Below, piece after piece: positions 44,524 through 55,100 of a stretch of DNA of 64,000 bases. Source of the stretch: Maritalea sp051251695 (GTDB lineage Bacteria > Pseudomonadota > Alphaproteobacteria > Rhizobiales > Devosiaceae); contig NZ_JBPOEU010000008.1 in the NCBI RefSeq assembly GCF_051251695.1, forward strand, positions 62,001-126,000, given 5' to 3'. Under the pieces are notes generated by a model. That model was not told the DNA's origin. It did no database searches and saw only the letters and a list, made by a program, of their open reading frames with translations. Made by a program: the position numbers and the translations under genes. How positions within the stretch are numbered: the stretch's first letter is position 1; each line of letters starts with the position of its first letter.

Positions 44524-44976
44524 ATGGAATTGGAACAATTTATCGTTGAAGCAAAGGCGCGAACATACGTTTCGGGTGGGAAGACGAGTGCTTCGAGCCG
44601 ATCAAATTCGCACGACTTGCGTTATGAAAATGGCGAATGGTCCTATTTGGACAGCTATTTTGGTGGCACTGACTTTGTCGGGCAGGAAGCCGTTTGGTGT
44701 AATGGAGAGCCTTTATGGTCGATGTGCTATTATGGCCAAATCCTAAAGGCGGGCCTAATTGATGCAGAACGAGCTGGCGAAACCATTTTGGCCGCGTTGA
44801 GCGAAATGTACGCGCAAGGTCGTTTTCTAGGCGGTTTTAAATGGTCAGGACCGCACGGGGATTATGTTGATAGTTCAGTAGGTGATGTGTCTTCATTTGA
44901 AGGCAAAGAAGTTATTATTGTTGGCGACGATATTGCTTATCAACTTCGATATTTTGGCGGTCTAATCAAGGCCTAA
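44524..44976 (+). CDS. DUF5680-like protein of unknown function
   Basis: A 150-residue cytoplasmic protein. Aromatic and glycine-rich segments such as DLRYENGEWSYLDSYFGGTDFVGQEAVW and the C-terminal VGDDIAYQLRYFGGLIKA resemble DUF5680, a small alpha/beta domain often fused to helix-turn-helix regulators; here no DNA-binding part is present. The ATG at 44524 was chosen because the family-like sequence begins there; an earlier start at 44431 adds 31 unrelated residues. No Shine-Dalgarno is obvious. It converges on uvrD with stops touching. Function unknown. Confidence 0.65.
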   Translation: MELEQFIVEAKARTYVSGGKTSASSRSNSHDLRYENGEWSYLDSYFGGTDFVGQEAVWCNGEPLWSMCYYGQILKAGLIDAERAGETILAALSEMYAQGRFLGGFKWSGPHGDYVDSSVGDVSSFEGKEVIIVGDDIAYQLRYFGGLIKA

Positions 44977-47313
44977 TCAGGCGCGCTTAATAAAACTCTC
45001 GAGTACTTTTTTACGCCCAACAGACGGAAAATCAATTGTTAGCTTGTTGCCGTCTACGCTAGCGATAATGCCTTCACCGAATTTGAGGTGCAAAGCTTTG
45101 TCACCCGGTTTGAATGAGGATGACGACGAACTGGACGATGATCCCGAACGGGCGACCATTTCGCCCTCTATGGTTGGGCCTTTGTCATAACCACGGTCTT
45201 TGTGCTGTTTTTGAGCGCGTTGCCAACCCGGTGTTTCATAAACGCTATCAAACGGGTCGCGGTTATCGAATTTTGACGCTGTATTTCTGCCACCATAATT
45301 GTATCCGCCATAGCTTGACCCTGTGTCTTTAACCTCAACGGCATCTGCAGGCAGTTCGTCCAGAAAACGTGAGGGCAGTGCGGTCTGCCAAAGCCCATGA
45401 ATGCGTCGGTTTTGCGCCACAGTCAGTTTTGCACGTTTTTTGGCGCGGGTAATGCCCACATAGGCAAGGCGACGTTCTTCTTCTAGTCCGGTGCGTCCAC
45501 TTTCATCCAGCGAACGCTGATGAGGGAACAGCCCTTCTTCCCAACCGGGAAGGAATACAGTGTCAAACTCCAAGCCCTTGGCTGCGTGCAAGGTCATAAT
45601 AGAAACCGCATCTTCATTGCCATCGCCACTATCGCGTTCCATCACCAATGAGACGTGTTCTAGGAAACCGCCCAATGTTTCAAACTCTTCCATGGAACGA
45701 ATGAGTTCTTTTAAGTTTTCCAACCGACCGGGCGCGTCTGCTGAACGGTCGTTTTGCCACATTTGGGTGTAACCGCTTTCGTCCAAAATGGCCTCGGCGA
45801 CTTCGGCGTGTGGCAAATTTTGTAACCGCGATGCCCAATCATCAAACTGGGAAATCAACATACGCAAAGTGGATCGCTGCTTAGGTTTAAGCTCGTCGGT
45901 TTCGATCAAATCGCGTGTGGCTTGGATCAGCGGAATATTGGCGGCTCTGGCGGCGTCGTGCAATATGCGGATGGTCGCGCCGCCTAATCCACGTTTTGGC
46001 AAATTGACGATACGCTCAAATGCCAAATCATCGGCTTGTTGCGTTGTCGCACGCAAATAGGCGAGAGCGTCGCGAATTTCTTTGCGTTCATAAAAGCGCG
46101 GACCACCGATTACGCGATAGTTCAAACCAAGCTTGATAAACCGCTCTTCAAACTCGCGCATTTGAAACGATGCCCGAACCAAAATTGCCATTGAGTTGAG
46201 CTTGTGGCCTTGGCGCTGGAATTGTTCAATTTCTTCGCCGATGGTGCGGGCTTCTTCTTCCGAATCCCAAACAGACGTGACGGAAACGGGTTCACCTTCT
46301 TCACCGACATCGGTTTGCAATGTTTTGCCCAACCGATCTTCATTGTGCGATATCAAGTGAGAGGCAGCGCGTAAAATTTTTGACGTGGATCGGTAATTGC
46401 GTTCAAGTCGGATGACTTTGGCGCCCGGGAAGTCTTTTTCGAAGCGCAAAATATTATCGACCTCGGCACCGCGCCAGCCATAAATCGACTGGTCATCATC
46501 GCCCACAACACATACATTTGAGTTGCCTTGCGCAAGCAACCGAAGCCACAAATATTGGGCAACGTTTGTATCTTGATACTCGTCCACCAGCATATATTTG
46601 AAACGCTTGTGGTATTCTTGGAGGACGCCGGGATTGTCTTTTAAAACGCGGATACATTCCAGAAGCAGATCGCCGAAATCCGCAGCGTTCAGCGTTTTCA
46701 GCCGTGCTTGATAGGCAGCATATAGTTTCGCACCTTTGCCATCAGCAAAAGCACCGGCATCTGACATGTCCAACTGCTTGGGTTGCAGTCCTTTATTCTT
46801 CCAGCCGTCGATCATATGAGCGAGTTGGCGGGCGGGCCATCGCTTTTCGTCGATATTTTCAGCTTGCAGCAATTGCTTGAGCAGTCGAATTTGATCGTCA
46901 GTATCAAGAATGGTGAAATCTGATTTCAGACCAACGAGTTCGGCGTGACGTCTTAAGATTTTCGCACCGATTGAGTGGAATGTGCCAAGCCACGGCATCC
47001 CTTCTACGGAGCCGCCTACAAATTTAGCAATCCGTTCTTTCATCTCGCGGGCGGCTTTGTTGGTAAAAGTCACCGCCAGAATTTCATGGCCACGGGCTCT
47101 GCGTGTTGCAAGAATGTGCGCGATGCGGGTGGTCAGAACGCGGGTCTTACCCGTTCCTGCACCAGCCAGAACGAGTAGGGCGCCATCAATCGATTCAACG
47201 GCGTCTTGTTGCTCGGCATTTAGGCCTTCAAGATACCGGGGCGCACCGCCGCCAAATTGGGACGTAATGGGGCCAGGTTGTGAGCTCGGTGCTTTGCCAG
47301 GTCTTGGACTCAT
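44977..47313 (-). CDS. uvrD: ATP-dependent DNA helicase UvrD/PcrA
   Basis: Superfamily 1 helicase for nucleotide-excision and mismatch repair. Motifs: Q-motif LNAEQQDAV, Walker A AGAGTGKT at 50-57, motif II LVDEYQDTN, motif III GDDDQSIYGWRGA and motif VI VGITRAKKR. It is 778 residues. The C-terminal end, DKALHLKFGEGIIASVDGNK, is a Tudor-like domain that contacts RNA polymerase in UvrD/PcrA. Before it is a serine run of nine residues. The upstream hairpin at 47364 lies in its promoter region. Confidence 0.95.
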   Translation of the reverse strand: MSPRPGKAPSSQPGPITSQFGGGAPRYLEGLNAEQQDAVESIDGALLVLAGAGTGKTRVLTTRIAHILATRRARGHEILAVTFTNKAAREMKERIAKFVGGSVEGMPWLGTFHSIGAKILRRHAELVGLKSDFTILDTDDQIRLLKQLLQAENIDEKRWPARQLAHMIDGWKNKGLQPKQLDMSDAGAFADGKGAKLYAAYQARLKTLNAADFGDLLLECIRVLKDNPGVLQEYHKRFKYMLVDEYQDTNVAQYLWLRLLAQGNSNVCVVGDDDQSIYGWRGAEVDNILRFEKDFPGAKVIRLERNYRSTSKILRAASHLISHNEDRLGKTLQTDVGEEGEPVSVTSVWDSEEEARTIGEEIEQFQRQGHKLNSMAILVRASFQMREFEERFIKLGLNYRVIGGPRFYERKEIRDALAYLRATTQQADDLAFERIVNLPKRGLGGATIRILHDAARAANIPLIQATRDLIETDELKPKQRSTLRMLISQFDDWASRLQNLPHAEVAEAILDESGYTQMWQNDRSADAPGRLENLKELIRSMEEFETLGGFLEHVSLVMERDSGDGNEDAVSIMTLHAAKGLEFDTVFLPGWEEGLFPHQRSLDESGRTGLEEERRLAYVGITRAKKRAKLTVAQNRRIHGLWQTALPSRFLDELPADAVEVKDTGSSYGGYNYGGRNTASKFDNRDPFDSVYETPGWQRAQKQHKDRGYDKGPTIEGEMVARSGSSSSSSSSSFKPGDKALHLKFGEGIIASVDGNKLTIDFPSVGRKKVLESFIKRA

Positions 47314-47363
47314 AGTCTTGCAATCATTACGTGCGCTCGAATCTTGTTTTGTTCTTTATATGC

Positions 47364-47393
47364 CACCTGCATATATTTGTATATGCGGAGGTG
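47364..47393. promoter_or_regulatory. Inverted repeat in the uvrD/propeller-protein divergent gap
   Basis: GCATATA (47369-47375) and TATATGC (47380-47386) pair around TTTG, and the outer arms CACCT (47364-47368) and AGGTG (47389-47393) extend it across a 2-base bulge. It lies 50 bases from the uvrD start and about 80 from the divergent gene, so it may be an operator or a 5' leader hairpin. Confidence 0.35.
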
Positions 47394-47474
47394 CATGCCG
47401 AATTGTCATATCGCTGTTGTAATGGGCGACTAATCGAAGTCGCGGTTTAACCCACAACTCAGGAACCGCTTAAC

Positions 47475-49664
47475 ATGAAATCCGCTCACATTTTGGGTGC
47501 AATTGCATTTAGCGCTGTTAGTTTTACAGCCCTTAGTGCTGCTGCTGCCCCACATTTCAACCGAATCGCAAGTTTTCCAGTTGCCAGCAACATTCCAGCT
47601 GACATGGACGCCAAAAGTGAATCTTCGTCTGAAATTATTGCCGCGACAGAAGACGGCATGACCTTGGTTTATTCCGACAGCCCTTTGGGCGGACTTGGAT
47701 TTGTCGACATAGCTGATCCCAAAGCGCCAAAACCTGCTGGTTTTATGGCACTTGGAGGTGAACCAACTTCCGTTTCTATTGCTGCAGGTATAGCATTTGT
47801 TGGTGTCAATACATCTGAGAGCTATGTCGCGCCGTCAGGCAATTTGGCAATTATCGACATCGCAAGCAAAACCGTTGTTGCGAGTTGCGATCTTGGTGGT
47901 CAGCCGGACAGTGTTGCGGTTTCAAAAGATGGCTCACTGGTCGCGGTTGCGATTGAAAATGAGCGTGACGAAGACCTAAATGACGGCGAACTTCCTCAAT
48001 TGCCAGCTGGCATGGTGACAATCTTTGATATCGAAAGTGGCATGGCTAACTGCGATAGCATGAAGGTTGTTGATCTTACGGGCCTTGCTGAGATTGGTGG
48101 GACCGATCCTGAAGCTGAGTTTGTTGACTTCAATTCGCAAAATGAAATCGTTGTTTCCATGCAGGAAAACAACCACTACGCGATCATTGATGGCAAAACG
48201 GGTGAAGTTAAAAATCATTTCTCTGCCGGTTCTGTAGATCTTGAATATATCGACATTGATGAAGAACGTGCTTTTACATTCGATGGTGCTCAAGCTGCGC
48301 GTTTGCGCGAGCCAGATGCGGTGAAATGGTTGGATGATAATCGTTTTGTTGGCGCCAATGAAGGTGACTATAAAGGCGGATCGCGTAGCTTCACCATCTA
48401 CAATAAAGATGGCTCTGTTGCTTTTGAATCCAATACTTCTTTGGAAGTTTTGGCCGCTCGAGCTGGTCATTACCCAGAAAAACGCTCCGGCAATAAAGGT
48501 GTTGAACCTGAGGGTTTGGCAACAGGGAAATTCGGCGACGACATGTATTTCTTCGTTCTTTTGGAACGTGCTTCAATGGTTGGTGTTTACAAAGACACAG
48601 GTGCGGCGCCTGAGTTCGTTCAACTTTTGCCATCTGGTATTGGACCAGAAGGCGCGTTGACTATTCCTTCTCGCAATCTTTTCGTTTCAGCAAACGAAGT
48701 CGATTTGATTGAAGATGGTGGTGTTCGCTCCCACGTCATGATTTATGAATTGCAGGATGCACCAGCGGCCTATCCACAAATCATGTCGGACATGGCGGAT
48801 GAGCATCGGCCAATCGGTTGGGTAGCGCTGTCGGGTCTGGTTGCTGATGCTGATGTGGCTGGCAAACTTTATGCCGTCAACGATAGTTTCTTGCGTGCGC
48901 AGCCTTCAATTTACGAAATTGATGCGACGTCAAAACCTGCAAAAATCACCAAACGTATTGGTGTAACCCGTGACGGTGCGCCTGCCCAAAAGCTTGACCT
49001 TGAAGGCATTGCTTTGGACGGCAAGGGCGGCTTCTGGCTTGCTTCAGAAGGCCGGACAGATCGTTTGATCCCACATGCCATTTACAATGTGAATGCCAAG
49101 GGCGAAATCAAAGCCGAAATCCCGTTCCCTGCTGAATTGTTGGCTGTTGAGAAGCGTTTTGGATCAGAAGGTATCACGGTTGTTGGCGAAGGTGACGACA
49201 CGGTTTTGTGGATCGCGATCCAACGTGAGTGGAAAGATGACCCCAAAGGCCAAGTGAAATTGGTTTCTTACAAGCCATCAACCAAAGAATGGGGCGCTTT
49301 GCGCTACCAACTTGAAACTGGCGAAAAAGGCTGGGTTGGCCTATCAGAAATTACCGCGCATGGTGACTATGTCTATATCGTTGAGCGTGACAACCAAATT
49401 GCTGAAAATGCAAAGATCAAAAAGCTATATCGCGTAAAACTTGCAGATATGGTTCCAGCGGCTCTTGGTTCAGAGTTGCCGGTCGTAGCTAAGGAAGAGG
49501 TTCGTGACTTCTTGCCCGACTTGAAATCGCTGAACGGATACGTTCAAGATAAAATCGAAGGCTTTGCAATTGATGCGTCTGGCGAAGGTTTTGCGATGAC
49601 GGACAATGACGGTGTGGATGACCATTCCGGCGAGACATTGTTCTTCTCTATCGGCAAGATGTAG
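47475..49664 (+). CDS. Secreted double beta-propeller protein (choice-of-anchor I-like plus phytase-like esterase domain)
   Basis: A 729-residue exported protein. A signal peptide covers about residues 1-25 (ending AAAAPHF). The first 430 residues look like choice-of-anchor I beta-propellers, often annotated alkaline phosphatase (REPDAVKWLDDNRFVGANEGDYKGGSRSFTIYN, GPEGALTIPSRNLFVSANE). The last 280 resemble the esterase-like phytase domain (LSGLVADADVAGKLYAV, LDLEGIALDGKGGFWLASEG). The two joined in one chain are uncommon. The phosphatase or phytase label is from similarity only; no catalytic residue is certain. A terminator follows. Confidence 0.75.
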   Translation: MKSAHILGAIAFSAVSFTALSAAAAPHFNRIASFPVASNIPADMDAKSESSSEIIAATEDGMTLVYSDSPLGGLGFVDIADPKAPKPAGFMALGGEPTSVSIAAGIAFVGVNTSESYVAPSGNLAIIDIASKTVVASCDLGGQPDSVAVSKDGSLVAVAIENERDEDLNDGELPQLPAGMVTIFDIESGMANCDSMKVVDLTGLAEIGGTDPEAEFVDFNSQNEIVVSMQENNHYAIIDGKTGEVKNHFSAGSVDLEYIDIDEERAFTFDGAQAARLREPDAVKWLDDNRFVGANEGDYKGGSRSFTIYNKDGSVAFESNTSLEVLAARAGHYPEKRSGNKGVEPEGLATGKFGDDMYFFVLLERASMVGVYKDTGAAPEFVQLLPSGIGPEGALTIPSRNLFVSANEVDLIEDGGVRSHVMIYELQDAPAAYPQIMSDMADEHRPIGWVALSGLVADADVAGKLYAVNDSFLRAQPSIYEIDATSKPAKITKRIGVTRDGAPAQKLDLEGIALDGKGGFWLASEGRTDRLIPHAIYNVNAKGEIKAEIPFPAELLAVEKRFGSEGITVVGEGDDTVLWIAIQREWKDDPKGQVKLVSYKPSTKEWGALRYQLETGEKGWVGLSEITAHGDYVYIVERDNQIAENAKIKKLYRVKLADMVPAALGSELPVVAKEEVRDFLPDLKSLNGYVQDKIEGFAIDASGEGFAMTDNDGVDDHSGETLFFSIGKM

Positions 49665-49687
49665 CATCAAAGTTGAATTGAGTTTTA

Positions 49688-49719
49688 AACGCCCGGGTCT
49701 TGGACCTGGGCGTTTTTTT
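49688..49719 (+). terminator. Rho-independent terminator after the propeller-protein gene
   Basis: A 12-base stem (49688-49699 with 49703-49714, one wobble) with a 3-base loop and a T-run to 49719. It begins 24 bases past the stop. Confidence 0.92.
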
Positions 49720-49749
49720 GTGCATGTTCAACATAGCAAGGAGCGGGTG

Positions 49750-50271
49750 ATGTCGATAGTTGATGTAATTTTGTCTTTTGATGGCAAGCATGTTGATGAA
49801 TTAAAGCTTGCGGTAAAAAATGGAATTTCTGGTGCTGAATGGCATCAAGTCGCGACGTATTTTTCACATCCAGACACAAGGCTCCAAGCCAGTGCAACTT
49901 GGTTGGTGAAAACTGCGCTTGAACAGTCAAAGCCGGTGCCATCTGACGTAGTCGATAGCCTGTTGTCAAATTCAGCGCTGCTTACGGGATGGGAGGCAAA
50001 GCTTCACCTGCTACAGTCAATTCAGTTCTTAGATATTGACGATGCGCAAACGCAAAATGTGCGTGGGTTTATTAAATCTTGTGAAGCAAGCAGCAAAACT
50101 CTATTGCGCGTATGGGCACTCGACGCGTTTGTGCGGTTGAATTGCAATGATGAGATTGGCGTTGATATAGCGAAAGGCAAAACCCAATCGGCCCTCAAAG
50201 ATGATGCAGCTTCAATGCGCGCTCGCGCACGAAACCTTTGCAATGAGTTCCCCCAATTGGCCAAGATTTAA
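49750..50271 (+). CDS. Helical protein of unknown function
   Basis: A 173-residue cytoplasmic protein not recognised as any named family. It appears to be nearly all helical and could be a HEAT- or ARM-like solenoid (ATYFSHPDTRLQASATWLVKTAL, SALLTGWEAKLHLLQSIQFL, TLLRVWALDAFVRL). No catalytic or membrane motif. The ATG at 49750 has AAGGAG about 10 bases upstream; a longer frame from 49606 overlaps the terminator and was rejected. It lies between the double-propeller gene's terminator and the convergent ClC gene. Confidence 0.6.
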   Translation: MSIVDVILSFDGKHVDELKLAVKNGISGAEWHQVATYFSHPDTRLQASATWLVKTALEQSKPVPSDVVDSLLSNSALLTGWEAKLHLLQSIQFLDIDDAQTQNVRGFIKSCEASSKTLLRVWALDAFVRLNCNDEIGVDIAKGKTQSALKDDAASMRARARNLCNEFPQLAKI

Positions 50272-50291
50272 ATATCAATTCAAAAATAGTC

Positions 50292-51926
50292 CTACAGATG
50301 CTCTTCGCGGCTTTGTTCGACTAGAGCTTTGTTGAAGCTTGAAAGCGCGTCGACATGTGTGACCCATCCGACTTGGCGCATGCGTTTGCCGGTTCCTTCC
50401 ATCACTGGAAGTCGTGATTTGTGGGTGGCGTCGAATGCACGAAGGGCGTTTTCCAGCGTGTCCTTGGATTTTAGCCAAGGCTTACCGGAAAGGATGTCGA
50501 AGGGTTCTTCCTCCCCCTCCTTATCAAATGGCGTCATGAAATCGCGCACCCGGAAATACTTCACAAAATGCCGGTGTGGGCCTTCTTCCAGCATGATGCC
50601 ACGGGTGTAAAGTTGCCAGTAGAAGAATGACCGGCCCATAACGGCTTGGCTGATGCCGGTGGAAATAGACACTGCAAACAGCAAAGCAATTGAGAATGCA
50701 AAACCGCCGGTAAGTTCAAAAATCATAACGGTAGTGGATATTGGTGCGCCAAGCACTGCAGCGGCGACAGCTCCCATGCCAATGATGGCGTAGAGTGCCT
50801 CGGATGAGGCCATTTGTGGGAACAAGGCGGCCGCCATTAATCCAAATGCGCCGCCGGTCATCGCCCCCAAATACAGGGCCGGGGAAAATATCCCGCCGCC
50901 CATTCGCGACGCGAGCGTGATCGCCGTTGCTGCGGTTTTCGCGATGATGAGCGCCAGCATGGTTTGTAAGGACCAATGGTTGGTCAATGCCCCGTCGGTT
51001 GCTTCATATCCAACGCCCAGAATTTGCGGGAAGAACAGCGCGATGAACCCGACCGCCGCGCCACCGATGACTGGGCGGAAATAGTCTTTGATTTTGAAAT
51101 GCCGCGCCACCCAGTCACTACCGATAAGTGAGGTTTGGAAGCAAATAGCAACGATTGCACAGGTAACACCCAACAGGGCGAAAGCCGGAATTTCCCAATA
51201 GGACGTTATTTGAAAATCAGGCACCAAAAATGCAGGATTGTCGCCAAACCAGCCACGAGACATGGTGGAAGCAATAACGGATGCGATGACAACGGGCACA
51301 AATGCGGACATCGCGAAGTGGCCAAGAATGACTTCATGGGCGAACAAAACACCAGCGATTGGCGCGTTAAAACTGGCTGAAATCGCTGCTGCGACACCGC
51401 AACCCAGCATAATCCTACGGGCGGAAGGGGGCAGTTCGAAATATCGAAATAATGCTTTTGAAACGGAGGCGGCGAAATAAACAACTGGACCCTCACGGCC
51501 TGCGCTGCCGCCAAATCCCAGTGTTATTGCCGATATCGCAGTGCCAACCAATGCTTCTTTGAGGGAAAGCTTTTTCCCGTCATGTGCGCGGGCTTCGATG
51601 ACGTCCGCGACGCCACCATGTCGCGATTTTCGGCGAAAAAACAAAATTAGGCCAACAAGGCATCCACCAACGAGGGGGCCGCCAAAAGTGAACCACCAAG
51701 GCAGTGACGCTAACTTATCCAAAAAGCGTTCTGAAGTGGTGCCCAACCAGAGAAATTGCAGCCAACCGATTAGGGATCGAAAGAGAATCGCGACAGCGCC
51801 ACCGGCAACACCTGCGCCAATAGATAGAAGCCACATTTTTGGCTGTTGGGCAGATCTAAATGACGCGAGGTGAGGGTGCACCCAGCGATAAACAACACGA
51901 TAAATGAGGCGTGCATTTTTTGCCAT
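50292..51926 (-). CDS. ClC-family chloride channel or antiporter with C-terminal CBS domain
   Basis: A 544-residue membrane protein. The gating glutamate motif is GSAGREGPVV, and the anion-pathway motif is GGIFSPALYLGAMTGG. The usual first selectivity motif GSGIP is replaced by RHGGVADV, as in a divergent prokaryotic ClC group, so ion preference is unclear. About 12 membrane helices occupy residues 25-440, and a CBS-like regulatory region follows (FDILSGKPWLKSKDTLENALRAFDATHKSRLPVME). It converges on the helical unknown-function gene. No partner genes. Confidence 0.9.
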   Translation of the reverse strand: MAKNARLIYRVVYRWVHPHLASFRSAQQPKMWLLSIGAGVAGGAVAILFRSLIGWLQFLWLGTTSERFLDKLASLPWWFTFGGPLVGGCLVGLILFFRRKSRHGGVADVIEARAHDGKKLSLKEALVGTAISAITLGFGGSAGREGPVVYFAASVSKALFRYFELPPSARRIMLGCGVAAAISASFNAPIAGVLFAHEVILGHFAMSAFVPVVIASVIASTMSRGWFGDNPAFLVPDFQITSYWEIPAFALLGVTCAIVAICFQTSLIGSDWVARHFKIKDYFRPVIGGAAVGFIALFFPQILGVGYEATDGALTNHWSLQTMLALIIAKTAATAITLASRMGGGIFSPALYLGAMTGGAFGLMAAALFPQMASSEALYAIIGMGAVAAAVLGAPISTTVMIFELTGGFAFSIALLFAVSISTGISQAVMGRSFFYWQLYTRGIMLEEGPHRHFVKYFRVRDFMTPFDKEGEEEPFDILSGKPWLKSKDTLENALRAFDATHKSRLPVMEGTGKRMRQVGWVTHVDALSSFNKALVEQSREEHL

Positions 51927-52142
51927 TTTTGCGCGCGATCCCCCTAAAACCGCACTTGATCGTTAGTTTGTGATAGGCCTGTTTGACGCAGTTGTGCAAG
52001 AGGAAATAGCCTAAAGCGGTGATTTCACATGTGAATTGCCCATTCTTGCGACAATTTATGGTGACGAGCGGCTTACAAACGCATAGTGTTTTAAGTGAGT
52101 TTTGGAATTTTAAATGAACTTTGAAATGCTGCGGTTAGCTCG

Positions 52143-55100
52143 TTGTTAAATCGGCTTTATATTGTTGTTGGTGTTGTTGTTATTCTGCTGCTCGCGGCAG
52201 CATTTGTTGTGCCGCGGCTTTATGATTGGTCGCCTTATCGCGACCGCATGCAAGAAATCGCTTCTCAAGCGTTGGGGACACCTGTTGCGATAAATGGCGA
52301 CTTATACTTCACGTTGTTGCCTCAACCGCAAATGCGTATGTCCAAGGTTGTTGTTGGCCCCGAAGATTCTCCTATTGCAGAAATTGAACTTGTTGCCGCC
52401 GATTTGGCGCTCATGCAGTTTTTGCGTGATTTTTATGAAGTGCAAAAACTGGTGCTGCACACGCCCACATTTCACTTAACAGTCGCGGAAGATGGCGGCT
52501 TTGAAATGCCGTTCTCGCTGGCGCAAAATGGTGGACGTGACAATGTTGCGATCCAGGATGCGCAGATCAACAATGGCAGTTTTTTACTGAGCGACATGCG
52601 ATCCGACGAACATTGGCGTGTTGACGACATTCATGGAAATCTGAGTGTGACGGCCCTAAGGGGGCCATTTGCCTTTAATGGAAACGGTCGCCTAGACGAA
52701 CGAGAGTTTGCCTTGCGGGTCAATACTTCGGATGTAAACGTGCGTGGTGATATCCGCATAAGTTCGTTTTTGACCCCGGCTGATAAGAGTTTTTCGCTTT
52801 CTAGTGAAGGGCTTTTGACCACCGCTGCTTTGTCGCCGTTTTATGATGGAGACCTCACCCTTCGCATTGCGCCACAAAATTTGGCTGAAAACGAAGTGCG
52901 CGGTGACGCAATTTTGGAAGCAAAAGTTCAGCTTGAGCCAGAGCGTTTTAAATTGACTGAATACTCATTGCTGCCGGATGAAAACCGTGCTGGAACCCGG
53001 TTGACAGGTGCTGTTGATTTGCGACTTGGGGCCGACCGTCAATTTGATGCGGTTGTTTCGGGCGGCGTGGTCAATTTGCTACCGGATGATGCGTTGAATG
53101 TGGGGGAAGATGACCCCTATGCGCTGGTGTCGTTGATTACTCAATTGCCCGCCCCACCGGCACTGGGTAATGTTGCCGGGACCATATCGGTTGATATTAC
53201 AGAGTTGGGATTGCGCTCGATTGCGCTGAGGAATGTGCTTCTTGACGCCACGACAGATGGTGCGGATTGGCAGATTGAGAACTTTAGCGCCAAGCTACCC
53301 GGTGATAGCGCACTGAACCTTGCTGGCAAGTTGATCGATGCGCAGGGGTTTGCCGCATTTGACGGTAAGATGTCGCTTGATACTGATCGCTTGGATGCAT
53401 TGGCCCGATCGTGGCGTGCATTTGGGGAAAGCAATCCGCTTTTCGGTGCCAAGGCGAGCTTGGTTGGTGACGTGGACTTTTCATCTTCAGGTGCAACTTT
53501 TGAAAACTTGGAATTTAATCTGGACGGGTTTGCCGTGCAGGGCCGTATAGACTGGCGTGAGGAAGAGATAAGACGTTTGAGCGTTACTGCTCAAATCGGT
53601 GCATTTGATCAAAAGGCAACTGAACAATTGCTTGGTTTGCTGCCCGATCCAAACCGTGCGAACAAATCTTTAAGTAGTTTCCCCGCAGGCACATTTGAGA
53701 TGAGCGCCAATAGTTTGGGGCTTGGGGGGCAGCTTGCAAAAGATGTATTGCTCGAAACGGCTTGGACAAAAGACGGGGTAGAGGTTGAGCTGCTTCGAAT
53801 TGGCAATATTGCCGATATTCGCCTCGATGGAAGCGGGCAGCTGCAAGGAACTGTCCAAGCCCCTCAATTGGTGCGGGGTAAGTTGCGTGCTGATTTGCAG
53901 CCTGATGCGGATGTTGCAGCACTTTGGTCCATTTTGCCATTACCAAAATTGCATTCTTCAATTGAAAATATTTTTTCCGCCAATCGACCGGCGCGTTTTG
54001 ATTTTGATCTGTCCGAACCGGGTGGAGATGCGTCGCAGAAACTACTGTTAACCGGCGGTGCAGGCGACCTAAGCATGAACGCTGAGTTTGCGCTGAGCGA
54101 AGGGCTGGTGACGGCGTTTACATCGCCTTCTGAGGGCACACTACAAATCAATGCGCCATCAACCAATTCGCTTTTTGCACAATTGGGCATTCAAGACGCA
54201 GAGTTTGATACCGCTGCGGAAGCGGAGCTTGCCATTGAGTATAAGGGAACCATTTTCAACAGCGTCGATGTATCGGCACTCTATTCAAGTGCTGACAGTG
54301 CGCTGGGCTATCGCGGATCGCTAATTGTTTCGAATTTGAACCAGTTGCGGGGGCAGGGCGAGTTGCAAATTCGCCTGCAAGACCCGAGCGGGTTCTCGAC
54401 TTTTCTTGGGCTGGATAGTTTTCATTTGCCCGGGCCACAAGGCAAGGCAAAGCTAAAATTCGTTGGGGCTGATGATGTTCGGTTGACTAATATTCAAGTT
54501 CGCGCTGGTGGTGAAGACATCTCTGGTGAGCTGACCCTTAAAAAACTTGCTGCCCAAAAAATCCTTACGGGTGAACTTAATGTGGGTCGACTGGATGTGA
54601 ACGGTTTAGCGACGTTTTTGGGTGGACCGGCGGCGACAATTTCGTCTGGGGTCGCGCAGTGGCCGGATGGTCCATTTAATGTTGCAAACGGTGCGCGCAA
54701 TAGTCGGGGCCGAGTTCATATCGAAACGCCACTTATTTTGGTCAATGGTGATGCGCTGATAAATGACGTCGGCTTTGACCTGACGTGGACGAACACTGAA
54801 AACCGTATTCGCAATCTGGTTGGTGGACGAGGACAGGGCGAAATATCAGCCGATATCTCAATTTGCTGCCACAGTTCGGTTGTCTCAAAGCAAGTTTCTG
54901 GCCGGTTTGGGCTTGATGGCATTACGATGGAAGACTTGTTTCCGTCGGCCATCAATGAACGGATATCGGGAGAAATTTCGGGGAGCGGCCAGTTTTCAGG
55001 ATCTGGTGAGGATTTTCTTGCTGTCTTCAACAGTTTGGGTGGTGACGGCAGTTTTACTGTCTATGGCTTGACGATTAAAGACTTTGACCCAAACATTTTT

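Noticed and set aside
45100..45160. Serine run in UvrD as a sequencing artefact or repeat element
   Set aside because: The run is coded by mixed serine codons and keeps the frame into a conserved C-terminal domain, so it is a natural linker.
47364..47393. Hairpin near uvrD read as terminator
   Set aside because: It lies between two divergent gene starts and has no T-run on either side.
47976..48470. 164-residue open frame antisense to the propeller gene
   Set aside because: Shadow frame of a clear secreted protein; no Shine-Dalgarno and no known family.
51927..52142. tRNA or small RNA gene in the gap before the AsmA gene
   Set aside because: No tRNA T-loop signature or convincing terminator was seen; only a probable promoter region.
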